A stretch of DNA of 64,000 nucleotides from Methanomassiliicoccaceae archaeon. GTDB lineage: Archaea; Thermoplasmatota; Thermoplasmata; Methanomassiliicoccales; Methanomethylophilaceae. Location: positions 1 through 64,000 of the forward strand of contig PWHV01000023.1 in assembly GCA_003555025.1 (NCBI GenBank), in the 5' to 3' direction. Below are positions 1 to 8,385 of the stretch, in pieces. The position numbers and the translations under genes were made by a program. Each line of letters opens with the position of its first letter. Position 1 is the stretch's first letter. The notes under the pieces are model-generated. The model was not told the origin of the DNA, ran no database searches, and saw only the letters and a program-made list of their open reading frames with translations.

Positions 1-77
1 ACATGTACTATGTGGTGGTCCCCCTGCTGTGGGTCTTCTCCCTGGGCATATTGTACGCCATCGTGGACGCGCTGTGA
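1..77 (+). CDS. 3' end of a gene cut by the window edge; hydrophobic C-terminus
   Basis: An open frame enters from the left edge and stops with TGA at 75-77. The roughly 25 visible residues are strongly hydrophobic and end in a short polar tail, which suggests a terminal membrane-spanning helix. The visible ATG at position 3 is probably internal. The identity of the gene cannot be told from so little sequence. It lies upstream of the alba gene on the same strand, but alba has its own promoter-like element. Confidence 0.5.
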   Translation, partial: MYYVVVPLLWVFSLGILYAIVDAL

Positions 78-102
78 GGCCGGCGGCAGTCCGGAAAACC
101 AA

Positions 103-112
103 TAAATAAAAA
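103..112 (+). promoter_or_regulatory. TATA-like element of alba
   Basis: An AATAAATAAAA-type AT tract lies in otherwise GC-rich sequence about 25-30 bp before the alba ATG at 135. That spacing would place the transcription start at or within a few bases of the start codon, so the message is probably leaderless. Confidence 0.5.
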
Positions 113-134
113 CGCTGACCATCATCTTTGCGGC

Positions 135-425
135 ATGGCGTCCTCCTCAGACAACACCGTTTTCATCGGCAAGAAGCCCACCATGAACTATGTCCTGGCA
201 GTGGTGACTCAGTTCAACAACGGCAACCGGAGGGTGAACGTGAAGGCCCGTGGCCGCGCCATAAGCCGGGCGGTGGATGTGGCCCTTATCGCCCAGCGAC
301 GTTTCCTCCCTCAGGTGGAGATCGGAGGCATAGAGGTGATGACCGAGGAGGTAGCGGTCGACGACGACGAGCGGACCAACGTATCCTCCATCGAGATAGT
401 GCTCATCGGCCCCGACGAGCCTTAG
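135..425 (+). CDS. albA: DNA/RNA-binding protein Alba
   Basis: This 96-residue protein has the usual Alba length and fold signature: [14 protein letters not shown] near the N-terminus, with the conserved Lys pair that contacts nucleic acid, followed by a [14 protein letters not shown] segment. Alba proteins are abundant archaeal chromatin proteins that bind duplex DNA and also RNA as dimers. The ATG at 135 is preceded by a TATA-like element at leaderless spacing and no ribosome-binding site is evident. The 3' end overlaps the convergent RNase III gene by 4 nt. Confidence 0.95.
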   Translation: MASSSDNTVFIGKKPTMNYVLAVVTQFNNGNRRVNVKARGRAISRAVDVALIAQRRFLPQVEIGGIEVMTEEVAVDDDERTNVSSIEIVLIGPDEP

Positions 426-910
426 ATGTCGGGATCCAGGAACAGGCGGCGGCAGACCTCGCTGACGGGGCCGAGGCCCTCGGAGAGATACAGGGCCCCC
501 AGCATCGCCTCGAACGCCCCCGCGAGCATCCTGTCGCTGAGCTCCTTCTGACCCTCGCCGGTGAGGAGCACGCCTTCCAGGTCCAGCGGCGCCCTACGCA
601 GCCCGGTCGCCAGGGCATTGTTGGAGATGAGGCGTTGCAGCTCCCATGTCATGCCCCCTTCGTCGAGGTCGCTGCGCAGGTAGAGGCGCTCCCTCACCAT
701 GAGCTCCAGCACCGCGTCCCCCAAAAATTCTAGCCTCTCGTTGTCCTCCCGGTCCGCATCCGGGTCCGCGGGCCTCCGCTCGTTGACGTAGCTGTCGTGC
801 CTGAGGGCGGTGTCGCAGAGGCGGACCGTCTCCTCGGAGGGGTCAGCGATGAGGAATGGCCAAGCTGCCAGAGCCCGTCTCAGATGGTCCCTTCTCTGCG
901 GGGAGGGCAT
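422..910 (-). CDS. rnc: Ribonuclease III, catalytic domain only
   Basis: The 162-residue product carries the RNase III signature [14 protein letters not shown] around residues 56-70, and a second acidic site, [17 protein letters not shown], towards the C-terminus. Both metal-binding acidic clusters therefore look intact. The protein ends soon after the endonuclease domain, so the C-terminal double-stranded-RNA-binding domain of bacterial RNase III is missing. RNase III is uncommon in archaea, and this form could process rRNA precursors or small RNAs. ATG at 910 follows a shared AT-rich element (928-938) at leaderless spacing. It is convergent with alba and divergent from the gene at 962. Confidence 0.88.
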   Translation of the reverse strand: MPSPQRRDHLRRALAAWPFLIADPSEETVRLCDTALRHDSYVNERRPADPDADREDNERLEFLGDAVLELMVRERLYLRSDLDEGGMTWELQRLISNNALATGLRRAPLDLEGVLLTGEGQKELSDRMLAGAFEAMLGALYLSEGLGPVSEVCRRLFLDPDI

Positions 911-961
911 GGCGGCGAATCGCCGCGGCGGTAATTATCCTTTACCATCGCAAAGTATTAG

Positions 962-2491
962 GTGGCGACCGGCAATCCATCCGCCATGGGCAGAGGGGTG
1001 AGGATAAGGGGTGCCAAGCACACCTCCAAGCGCCAGGAGAAGGAGCTGATGCAACGGGCGGTGGAGCTCGCCAAGGACCCCGAACTGCTGCGCCCCGTCT
1101 GCATCGGCTCATGCCGGCGCTGCCATTTCGACAAGCCCCTGCGCAAGATGACCTCGATGTCGGGCATCATCGACGACACCGAGAGGCTGACCAAGGCCGC
1201 CTCCAGCGGATCCGACTCGCTGGTGAAGGCCTATGCGGGGACGGTATCCCTGGCGGCGGCGGGCAAGATCCCTTACCTGGCCACCGCCAAGCTACCCTCA
1301 GGGGACATATCGTACGCCGCCCGGGGCAAGGTGGGGCACGACAAGCTCATCGGGGTGCAGCATCACGACGACCCCGACCTCAGGCTATTGGCCTATACCG
1401 ATGTCATCAAGAAGAAGAAGTTGCGGATGTACTCCCTGGAGGACGAGGTGCTGTGCAGCGACCGCCCCGGCATGCCCGAGGACTACATCGCCGAGAGGCT
1501 GGAGGCGTCGCCCTATACGCTCGACGGCGGCAACTGCGGCCACGAGCAGTCGCGGGGCAAGCTGGCGCTCTCCTACAACGGCGGCGAGGGCCGCATCACC
1601 GTCTGCCGCAACTGCGCCGGCGACGCCAACCTTTTCCATGAAATAATCGCCCGCATGACATCCCCCGAGCCCCTCAAGGAGTTGGGGGTGCACGTGGTGC
1701 ACAACTTCCACGACATGGAAGGGCCGACGCTGCAGGACTTCAAGGTGGATGACGACCTTCTCGACACCTACACCAAAGGCAGGCTGAACGACCGCAAGCT
1801 GATCGACGAGACGGTGAAGAGGCGCTCCCAGGAGATGAAGCGTTCCGGGGCCGCGGTGCTGATGATCGGCGACCGCAACTACGGCCGCGATGTGGAGGAT
1901 TTTCTGGAGGACCTGCGGGGCTCCGACGAGGAGAAGGAGGTGCTGCGCCGCTTCCTCGAGGAGGAGGTCGTGACGGTGATGGTCAAAGGTGACCGCAGCA
2001 GCGAGGCCATCAACCAGCTGTGGCCGGAGCACCATGACCGCCTGGTGGCGGCGGCGGCGTCCGAGGAGGTGCTGGAGGAGATGGGGGACGTTGCAAGGAT
2101 GAACCCCAACAAGGCGGTCGCGGAGGCCCTGATGCGCCAGCAGGCCAGGGGCATACTGGCGGACATACCGGTGTTCACCGACCTCGGCGAGGGCGGCGCC
2201 TACGCCGACCGTCTGGCGCGCGCCTACAAGGTGGGGGGCGCCCCCGCGGTGCGCAAGGCGGTGGAGTCCGAGTCCCGCGGCTACCGCAACCGCGCCGTCG
2301 GCCTGGCTTTCCTCAATGCCACCGGTGAGCAGTCGGGGGCCTGGCAGTTCAACCACGAGGAGGTCGATTTCGCCAGCTTTTTGGAGCAGTTCGCCCGGCA
2401 GATGATGGAGGCCAAGGGCGACGATTACCGCGATGCGCTGGCCAACATGATAGTGGCCTCCGGCTCCGGCGAGGAGCCGCCTCAGCCGTAG
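962..2491 (+). CDS. Uncharacterised 509-residue protein with Cys pairs
   Basis: I do not recognise this family. The N-terminus is basic (GRGVRIRGAKHTSKRQEKEL). Cys/His clusters occur at about residues 47-54 (CIGSCRRCHF), 187-191 (CGHE) and about 214-217 (CRNC), which suggests a structural metal site. The remainder is helical and charged, with no membrane segment or signal peptide. The frame opens with GTG at 962, placed at leaderless distance from a TAATTAT element at 931-937. An in-frame ATG at 986 is an alternative start. Codon usage matches its neighbours, so it is a real gene. Its 3' end overlaps taw2 by 10 nt. Confidence 0.75.
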   Translation: MATGNPSAMGRGVRIRGAKHTSKRQEKELMQRAVELAKDPELLRPVCIGSCRRCHFDKPLRKMTSMSGIIDDTERLTKAASSGSDSLVKAYAGTVSLAAAGKIPYLATAKLPSGDISYAARGKVGHDKLIGVQHHDDPDLRLLAYTDVIKKKKLRMYSLEDEVLCSDRPGMPEDYIAERLEASPYTLDGGNCGHEQSRGKLALSYNGGEGRITVCRNCAGDANLFHEIIARMTSPEPLKELGVHVVHNFHDMEGPTLQDFKVDDDLLDTYTKGRLNDRKLIDETVKRRSQEMKRSGAAVLMIGDRNYGRDVEDFLEDLRGSDEEKEVLRRFLEEEVVTVMVKGDRSSEAINQLWPEHHDRLVAAAASEEVLEEMGDVARMNPNKAVAEALMRQQARGILADIPVFTDLGEGGAYADRLARAYKVGGAPAVRKAVESESRGYRNRAVGLAFLNATGEQSGAWQFNHEEVDFASFLEQFARQMMEAKGDDYRDALANMIVASGSGEEPPQP

Positions 2492-3498
2492 ACCCTGATG
2501 TCCGCCACGTAATGGGACACCGAGGGGGCGTAGGACTTCACTTCCCTGAGGGATACGACCTCGTGCTCCCGTCCCCCGGCGGCGAGGGAGACGTCCCGCT
2601 CCAGGGCGCGGGGCATCTCTCTGGTCTTGTAAGTGTCATGGAAATGCATGGTGCCTTCGGGGGCGAGCAGGTCGAAGCCCTTCCACAGGTAGTCCCTGGT
2701 GCCCCCCACGTAACCCATGATGACGCGGTCGGCGATCCCCGCCAACGGCAGGTCGCGGTTGTCCCCCAGCACCGGGGACACCGCCTCCCCCACGCCGTTG
2801 AGGGCCAGGTTCCCCTCCATATAGCGGAATGACACCGGGTTCTTCTCGCAGGCGTAGACCCTCTCCGCGCCGGCGTGCTTGGCGACGGGGATGCTGAAAT
2901 AGCCGATGCCGGCGAACATGTCCACCACCGTCTCCCCTTGGCAGTCGAGGGAGCCCATCCGCGCCCTCTCATCGACGTTCCCGGAGGCGAACATCAGCTC
3001 GCGGACGTCGAGCTTGTAGAGTATCCCGTTCTCCAAACGCACCGATTCCGAGCTCTCGCCGTGGATGAGGTCGATGCGCGGGCGCCGCAGCTCACCGCTC
3101 ACCCCGCCGCGGTCCACGCAGACCGATGAGACCCCCAGGGCCTTGGCGTAGGCCTCGCCTATCGCCGCCTCGTATGGTCGCAGCCTCTCGTCGAGGCGAA
3201 GTATGGCCACGTCGCCAACGAACTCCCACCTCATCGGCAGCAGCCTCATGACATCATCCGGCAGCGATAGGAGACGGGCCACGGTGCGCTGGGGGCTCTC
3301 GTCCTTGCGGCCGTGCACCTCGCCCTCGACCACCTCGAGGCCCAGGCGCCCGGCGTGCTCCTCGCCGGCGGGGTTGATAGGCACCAGGACCTCACCGTCC
3401 CGCTTGGAGATCTTCGCCGAACGCACCACCATGTCCCTCTCCAAGAGCTCGGAGACGGTGCCGGCGGCCCGCTCGCGGGGGACCAGCGCTAGGCGCAT
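2482..3498 (-). CDS. taw2: tRNA(Phe) wyosine-pathway aminocarboxypropyltransferase Taw2 (Trm5/TYW2 family)
   Basis: The 338-residue product has a Trm5/TYW2 N-terminal region and a Rossmann methyltransferase-like domain. The SAM motif is MFAGIGYFSIPVAKHAG at about residue 195, followed by an ACEKNP acidic loop. The motif after strand 4 reads DRVIMGYV. In Trm5 methyltransferases this position carries an Asn-Leu-Pro type sequence, so Taw2, which moves the aminocarboxypropyl group of SAM to 4-demethylwyosine at G37, is preferred over Trm5. That choice rests on remembered family motifs. ATG at 3498 lies just after the TGA of the upstream flavoprotein gene; an overlapping GTG at 3504 is an alternative. 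Confidence 0.75.
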   Translation of the reverse strand: MRLALVPRERAAGTVSELLERDMVVRSAKISKRDGEVLVPINPAGEEHAGRLGLEVVEGEVHGRKDESPQRTVARLLSLPDDVMRLLPMRWEFVGDVAILRLDERLRPYEAAIGEAYAKALGVSSVCVDRGGVSGELRRPRIDLIHGESSESVRLENGILYKLDVRELMFASGNVDERARMGSLDCQGETVVDMFAGIGYFSIPVAKHAGAERVYACEKNPVSFRYMEGNLALNGVGEAVSPVLGDNRDLPLAGIADRVIMGYVGGTRDYLWKGFDLLAPEGTMHFHDTYKTREMPRALERDVSLAAGGREHEVVSLREVKSYAPSVSHYVADIRVYG

Positions 3499-3500
3499 CC

Positions 3501-4664
3501 TCACTTCATCACCATGGCCGAGACCAGCCGGGGGGAGAAGCGCAGCAGCCCCGGGACCATCCGCAGCAGGGGCGGGGCGAGGTCGCTGGGCCGGTCTATG
3601 TCCCCGGAGTTCAACAGTTGCCGGACGTCGGGCCGGTCCACCATCGCCGACGCCTTGGCCATGTCCTCGTCGGACATCCGGAGGAATATGCGGCGCAGCC
3701 GGTAGCCGTTGGCGAGCTCCTTGCCCACCTCCTTCCTCCACGCCTTCTCGTAGCCCTTGAGGGATGCCGCGTCGCATCGGTCCTCCCGCAAGGCCCCGTC
3801 GGCCGCCGCGGCGAGGCAGCGGGCCGATTTGAGTCCTGGGAAAAGGCCGCCGCCGGACACCGGCTTGACCTGGCCGGCGGCGTCCCCTACCAGGAGAACG
3901 CCGTCGCCATAGGTCCTTCCCCTCCCTCCCAAAGGTATCTTGCCGCAATGCTTGGTCAGCGGCTCGACGTCCTGCAGGGACAGCTTCTTGAGGAAGGCGC
4001 GCAGGTAATGCGCCGGCGGTCCGTGCTCCCACGAGACGCAGAGACCGACGCGGGTGAAATCGCCGCAGGGCAGCTTCCAAGCGAAGAAGCCCGGGGCGGC
4101 CTCGCTGCCCACATGGATGTCCACCATGTCGGAGTCGTCGGCGATTGGAAGGTCCACCTGCAGCCCCCGCACCCATTCCCGGGGCCGGGGGTCGCCGGCC
4201 TCCGCCGCCACCTTCGAGCCCTGGCCGTCGGCGCCCACCAGCAGGCGGGCGCTCATTTCGCCCACCTCTCCGTCCTGACGGTAATGGATGCGGTTGCGCC
4301 CTTCCCAGCGGCGCGACAGGTAACGGTGGCCGTAGAAGAACTCCGCTCCGGCGTCCATGGCCTCCGCGGCCAGCCGGCGGTCGAAATCGGCGCGGTCTAT
4401 GACCACCGCCTTGGGCTCGGAAGAGCTCACCGCGATCCGCCTGCCGCCGGGGAACTCCATCTCCGCCCCGTGCAGGACATTCAGCGGCGTCTGCCTCACT
4501 CCGGCGATTTCCATCACCCGCGGCGACACCAGCCCAGTGCACTGCACCGGCTGGCCGCTCACAGCGTGCTCCTCGAGCACCGCCACGTCCCAGTCCTTGG
4601 CGAGCAGGGCGGCGGCCCTGCTGCCGGCGGGCCCGCCGCCGACCACGGCCACGTCTCGTGCCAT
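3501..4664 (-). CDS. Geranylgeranyl reductase family FAD-dependent oxidoreductase
   Basis: The 387-residue protein starts with the dinucleotide-binding motif VAVVGGGPAGSRAAALLA, followed by VQCTGLVSP, which is typical of geranylgeranyl reductase-like flavoproteins. It later has the FAD-contacting LLVGDAAGQVKPVSGGGLFPGL. Members of this family saturate isoprenoid chains of archaeal lipids or quinones. The substrate here cannot be fixed from sequence. It sits in the middle of a tightly packed minus-strand run (tkt-tkt-tal-this-taw2), 4 nt after the transaldolase-like gene. A second paralogue lies at 38324-39415 beside GGPP synthase. Confidence 0.85.
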   Translation of the reverse strand: MARDVAVVGGGPAGSRAAALLAKDWDVAVLEEHAVSGQPVQCTGLVSPRVMEIAGVRQTPLNVLHGAEMEFPGGRRIAVSSSEPKAVVIDRADFDRRLAAEAMDAGAEFFYGHRYLSRRWEGRNRIHYRQDGEVGEMSARLLVGADGQGSKVAAEAGDPRPREWVRGLQVDLPIADDSDMVDIHVGSEAAPGFFAWKLPCGDFTRVGLCVSWEHGPPAHYLRAFLKKLSLQDVEPLTKHCGKIPLGGRGRTYGDGVLLVGDAAGQVKPVSGGGLFPGLKSARCLAAAADGALREDRCDAASLKGYEKAWRKEVGKELANGYRLRRIFLRMSDEDMAKASAMVDRPDVRQLLNSGDIDRPSDLAPPLLRMVPGLLRFSPRLVSAMVMK

Positions 4665-4668
4665 GCGC

Positions 4669-5316
4669 TCAGAGGCTCTTCATTTTCTCCCAGTCGGCGA
4701 GGAAGGCCTCGATGCCCTCATCGGTCTTGGGATGGGAGATCATCTTCTTCAGTATCGCATGGGGTATGGTGGCGACCTGGGCGCCGACGGAGGCCGCCTG
4801 GGTGACATGCAGGGGGTGCCTGATGCTGGCGGCGATGACCTCGGTGTCGAAGTCGTAGTTGTCGTAGATGTCCAGTATCTCCGCCACCACGTCCATGCCG
4901 GTCTGGCCGATGTCGTCGAGGCGGCCGATGAACGGGGAGACGTAGCGGGCGCCGGCCTTGGCGGCGAGCAGCGCCTGCTGCGCCGAGAACACCAGGGTCA
5001 TGTTGACGTCCACGCCCTCGTTGTAGAGCGCCTTGGTCGCCTTAAGCCCCTCGATGGACATCGGCAGCTTGATGTTGATGTTGTGGTGTATGGACGAGAG
5101 CTCCATGCCCTCCTCGAACATCGCCTCGGCGTCGAGGCTTATCGCCTCCGCCGATATGGGGCCGTCAACCTCCCCAGCGATCTCCTCCACAATCGTTCTG
5201 AGGTCCTTGCCTTCCTTGGCGATGAGGCTGGGGTTGGTGGTAACCCCGTCCAGTATGCCCCAGCTGTGAATCTCTTTTATCTGTTCGATGTTGGCGGTGT
5301 CTATGAAAATCCTCAT
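4669..5316 (-). CDS. tal: Transaldolase / fructose-6-phosphate aldolase family protein
   Basis: This 215-residue protein is the short (MipB/TalC) form of transaldolase. [13 protein letters not shown] and GVTTNPSL form the N-terminal barrel strands. The Schiff-base lysine lies in [13 protein letters not shown] around residue 83-86, and [15 protein letters not shown] is the conserved later strand. It would interconvert sedoheptulose, erythrose and fructose phosphates, or cleave fructose-6-phosphate. Together with the split transketolase immediately upstream (1-nt gap) it provides the non-oxidative pentose phosphate steps that make ribose and erythrose phosphates. Confidence 0.92.
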   Translation of the reverse strand: MRIFIDTANIEQIKEIHSWGILDGVTTNPSLIAKEGKDLRTIVEEIAGEVDGPISAEAISLDAEAMFEEGMELSSIHHNINIKLPMSIEGLKATKALYNEGVDVNMTLVFSAQQALLAAKAGARYVSPFIGRLDDIGQTGMDVVAEILDIYDNYDFDTEVIAASIRHPLHVTQAASVGAQVATIPHAILKKMISHPKTDEGIEAFLADWEKMKSL

Positions 5317-5317
5317 G

Positions 5318-6289
5318 TCATTTCCTCCACAGGAATCCTTTCTTCTTCTGCTTGCGGGCGACGGCCTTGCGGGCCGCGTGCACGATGTCCTCCTTGGTCA
5401 GACCGTACTTCACCATCAGGTCCTCGGGGTCCCCGGACTCGCCGAAGCTGTCGCGCACGCCGACGCGGACCATCGGCTGGTTGCCGTTCTCGCCCAGGAA
5501 CTCCGCCACCGCCGAGCCGAGGCCGCCGATGACGCTGTGCTCCTCGGCGGTCACCACGCAGCGGGTGCGCTCCACCGAATCGATGAGGGTCTCGGCGTCC
5601 AACGGCTTAACGGTGGCCATGTTCAACACCTCGGCGGCGACCCCCTCGCCCTTGAGCATCTCGGCGGCCTCCAGGCACAGCGAGACCATCTGGCCGCTGC
5701 CCACCAGGGTGACGTCCTTGCCTTTCCTCAGGATGTTGGCCTTGCCCACCTCGAAAGGCGCGTCCTCCTCGGTGATGATGGGGAAGTCGGCCCGGCCCAT
5801 CCTGATGTAGCAGGGGCCGGGCATCGAGGCCACGGCGAGGGTGGCCTTGTATGCCTCGTTGGCGTCCGCCGGGCATATGACTGTCATGTTGGGAAGGGCC
5901 CTCATCAGGGCGATGTCCTCCAAGGCCTGATGGGAGGCACCGTCGCCGCCGACGCTTATGCCGCAATGGGTGGCGGCGATCTTCACGTTGAGCTGCGGGT
6001 AGGCTATGGACTGCCTGATCTGGTCCCAGCAGCGGCCGGTGGCGAACACCGCGAAGGTGGAGGTGAAAGCCGTCTTGCCGGCGGCGGCGAGGCCGGCGGC
6101 GGTGCCCATCATGTTCTGCTCGGCGATGCCGCATTGGAAGAAACGGTCGGGGAATACCTTGGCGAAGTCGCTGGTCTTGGTGCTGCTCCCCAAGTCGGCG
6201 TCCAAGGCCACGATGCTCTCGTCGGCCTCGCCCAGCTCCTGAAGGGCCTTGCCGAAGAACGAGCGCTGGCTGGCCTTCTTCACAGGCAT
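5318..6289 (-). CDS. tktB: Transketolase C-terminal subunit
   Basis: The 323 residues correspond to the central pyrimidine-binding and C-terminal domains of transketolase. [19 protein letters not shown] contains the conserved Glu that activates thiamine diphosphate, and the [24 protein letters not shown] segment is diagnostic. Archaea commonly encode transketolase as two chains. The gene overlaps the upstream N-terminal subunit by 10 nt, consistent with translational coupling and 1:1 assembly. Confidence 0.94.
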   Translation of the reverse strand: MPVKKASQRSFFGKALQELGEADESIVALDADLGSSTKTSDFAKVFPDRFFQCGIAEQNMMGTAAGLAAAGKTAFTSTFAVFATGRCWDQIRQSIAYPQLNVKIAATHCGISVGGDGASHQALEDIALMRALPNMTVICPADANEAYKATLAVASMPGPCYIRMGRADFPIITEEDAPFEVGKANILRKGKDVTLVGSGQMVSLCLEAAEMLKGEGVAAEVLNMATVKPLDAETLIDSVERTRCVVTAEEHSVIGGLGSAVAEFLGENGNQPMVRVGVRDSFGESGDPEDLMVKYGLTKEDIVHAARKAVARKQKKKGFLWRK

Positions 6290-7113
6290 CCCTCCAGGTC
6301 GCTCATGGCAACTCCCTTCTGCTCATCGCTGCAGCACTTGCCGTGGAACTCGGGGTTGTTCTCCATGAAGGAGACCCCCCGGCCCTTGACGGTGTTAGCT
6401 ATTATCACGGTGGGACGGCCCTTGCAGCGCCGCGCCTGCTCGCAGGCCTCGATGATGCGCTCGAAGTCGTGGCCGTCGATGACGATGACGTTCCAGCCGA
6501 AGCCCGCCCATTTCTCCTCCATCGGCTCGATGGATAGGACGTCCTCGGTGTCGCCCATGATCTGCAGGTGGTTGCGGTCCACGAACACGGTGACGTTGTC
6601 TATGCCGTAATGGGCGGCAAACATCGCCGCCTCCCAGTTCTGGCCGCTCTGCATCTCCCCGTCGCCGCAGAGGCAGTAGATGCGATGGTCGGAGCCATCG
6701 AGGCGGGCGGCGAGCGCCATCCCGTTGCTGACGCTTATCCCCTGCCCCAGGGAGCCGGTGGACATCTCTATGCCCGGCAGCTTCCCCTTGGAAGGATGGC
6801 CCTGCAGGCGGCTGCCCAGTTCACGGAGGGTGAGCAGCTCTTCGGTGGGGAAATAGCCCGCCTCGGCGAGAGCGGCGTACAGCGCCGGCGCCACGTGGCC
6901 CTTGGAGAGGACGAAACGGTCTCGCCCCTCCCATTCTGGGTGCTCGGGGTCGTGCCTCATGACGCGGAAGTAAAGGGCGGTCAGTATATCGGCGGCGGAA
7001 AGGGAACCTCCAGGATGGCCGGAGCCCGCGGCGCAGGTCATCTCGATGACGTGGCGGCGCACCAGGCGGGCCTTCTCCTTCAAAGCGTCTATGGAACTGT
7101 CTTCACGGGGCAA
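6280..7113 (-). CDS. tktA: Transketolase N-terminal subunit
   Basis: The 277 residues form the diphosphate-binding domain of transketolase. GSGHPGGSLSAADIL and LCGDGEMQSGQNWEA (the GDG...N thiamine diphosphate/Mg motif) are both present. The pair formed with the next gene transfers two-carbon ketol units between pentose and hexose phosphates. It is the first gene of a five-gene minus-strand run. The upstream region to 7232 contains a T/A-rich element near 7160-7172 that could serve as its promoter, with a leader of a few tens of bases. Confidence 0.94.
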   Translation of the reverse strand: MPREDSSIDALKEKARLVRRHVIEMTCAAGSGHPGGSLSAADILTALYFRVMRHDPEHPEWEGRDRFVLSKGHVAPALYAALAEAGYFPTEELLTLRELGSRLQGHPSKGKLPGIEMSTGSLGQGISVSNGMALAARLDGSDHRIYCLCGDGEMQSGQNWEAAMFAAHYGIDNVTVFVDRNHLQIMGDTEDVLSIEPMEEKWAGFGWNVIVIDGHDFERIIEACEQARRCKGRPTVIIANTVKGRGVSFMENNPEFHGKCCSDEQKGVAMSDLEGCL

Positions 7114-7232
7114 TTGGAATACACCTCTTTGGAACCGGGCAACCGGAAGTATGGGGCCGGTGTAAAAAACATTTGTCCTTGACGGTGGGTAGGGCGGTAA
7201 GGGTTTTGCTCAGGTCTGCGTGCATGGACGCC

Positions 7233-7970
7233 TCAATCGCTCTCGATGCGCGGCGCCAGGAGGTATCCGACGTTGCCATTGCCGTCAGCGAGGTTGAACA
7301 TGATCCTCACTGGGAAGTTGTTTCCCAAGTTGATGCGCACGCTGGTGTCCGAAGGCACAGCCTTCACCAGGTTGGAGAAGTAGTCCAATGGGAACAACGA
7401 TCTCGCCTTCTCCTCCACGGTCACAGATATGAGCTGGGACTTCTCCAGCCTGAGGTTCACCGAGTCGGTGTCCCCCTCGGAATAGAGCTCGAAGTACTCC
7501 GGCTCGGCGGTCAGGGCTATGTGGTCGGAGACGCTCTCCGCGGCCTTGATGCCCTTCTGGATCTCACTGACGGAGACCTCCACCAGCGCCGGCAGGTTGA
7601 GCTCGGGGACGCGGGGGTCGCTCATGCTCGAGGTGTCCACCAGGTTCATGCGCCTGACGATGTTGCCCACCTTCATGACCAGGCGGCTCTTCTCCTCGTC
7701 CTGCTCCATCTCCACGATGTCTCCAGAGGAGGCGAGCTTCAGAACGTCCTTCACCTTGTCGAGGTCCACGCCGATGTTGGTCTCGTCCGCCGCATACTCT
7801 TCGAAGGCCTCCTTATTGATGTTGAGGTCAATCATGGCCACGTGGGCCGGATCCACTGCCTTGAGGTTCAGGCCCTCTGGCCCGATGTTGAACTTGGCCT
7901 CATCCACGAGGGTGGAGATTATGTTGACGATGCCCTTGAGAGTGTCTGACCTGATTTTTGCCTGAAACAT
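7233..7970 (-). CDS. pcn: DNA polymerase sliding clamp (PCNA)
   Basis: The 245-residue length is standard for PCNA. The N-terminus MFQAKIRSDTLKGIVNIIS, the domain-joining stretch with VRRMNLVD, and the C-terminal YLLAPRIESD all match archaeal PCNA. It forms a trimeric ring that tethers DNA polymerase, ligase and nucleases. An AT-rich box around 8003-8012 is followed by GGAAGGGG just before the ATG at 7970, so this message probably has a short leader with a ribosome-binding site. The TFS gene lies immediately upstream. Confidence 0.96.
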   Translation of the reverse strand: MFQAKIRSDTLKGIVNIISTLVDEAKFNIGPEGLNLKAVDPAHVAMIDLNINKEAFEEYAADETNIGVDLDKVKDVLKLASSGDIVEMEQDEEKSRLVMKVGNIVRRMNLVDTSSMSDPRVPELNLPALVEVSVSEIQKGIKAAESVSDHIALTAEPEYFELYSEGDTDSVNLRLEKSQLISVTVEEKARSLFPLDYFSNLVKAVPSDTSVRINLGNNFPVRIMFNLADGNGNVGYLLAPRIESD

Positions 7971-8022
7971 GTTTCCCCTTCCTTTGCCGACACAGTCGTT
8001 TTAGATAATAAAGTTTGACCCT

Positions 8023-8322
8023 TCAGTACTCGCGCCAGGAGTGGCTGCACTTGCAACAGCGGTAGATCCGGGTCTCCGGCTCGTCCGCCGCTCTGGTCTG
8101 CCTTATGACGAAGAACGCCTCGCTGTGACCGCACTCTGGGCAGGGGGCCCGGGTCTTGGGCAGCGTGGCCGAGGACTCCTCGATGACGGTGGTCTCCTTG
8201 TCCCTGGAACTGGTCACAAAACTCTGTGCCTCATCGCCTTGGCTCTTCTCGAAGTCGCAGCGGCTACAGCGGAACGTCGTTCCGCTGCGGAACATCAGGG
8301 AACTACAGTCAGGGCAGAACAT
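8023..8322 (-). CDS. tfs: Transcription factor S (TFIIS/Rpb9-like cleavage factor)
   Basis: The 99-residue product has two zinc ribbons. The N-terminal one is MFCPDCSSLM with CSRCDF. The C-terminal one is CPECGHSEAFF, an acidic/basic turn, and CCKCSHSWREY. TFS stimulates RNA cleavage by stalled archaeal RNA polymerase. The usual catalytic acidic pair of the hairpin reads ADEPETRIYR here, so an acidic dipeptide is present in slightly altered form (DE). It lies upstream of pcn on the same strand with a 52-bp gap containing a separate TATA-like box for pcn. Confidence 0.92.
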   Translation of the reverse strand: MFCPDCSSLMFRSGTTFRCSRCDFEKSQGDEAQSFVTSSRDKETTVIEESSATLPKTRAPCPECGHSEAFFVIRQTRAADEPETRIYRCCKCSHSWREY

Positions 8323-8385
8323 GTATCAATCCTCACTCTACCCCAACAAATGGACGTATAAAAAATATTAGCCTCGGACATGAAG

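Noticed and set aside
2482-3498. Trm5 (tRNA m1G37 methyltransferase) as assignment
   Set aside because: The strand-4 motif reads MGYV instead of the Asn-Leu-Pro type motif remembered for Trm5, which favours Taw2; kept as a less likely alternative.
3499-4542. The first half of a 686-codon minus-strand frame fused to taw2
   Set aside because: It is an out-of-frame shadow of the geranylgeranyl reductase-like gene, with proline/arginine/glycine-rich nonsense composition; the real taw2 starts at 3498.
5288-6610. Long plus-strand frame opposite the transketolase and transaldolase genes
   Set aside because: It is an antisense shadow caused by high GC content; the minus-strand genes are clearly conserved enzymes.
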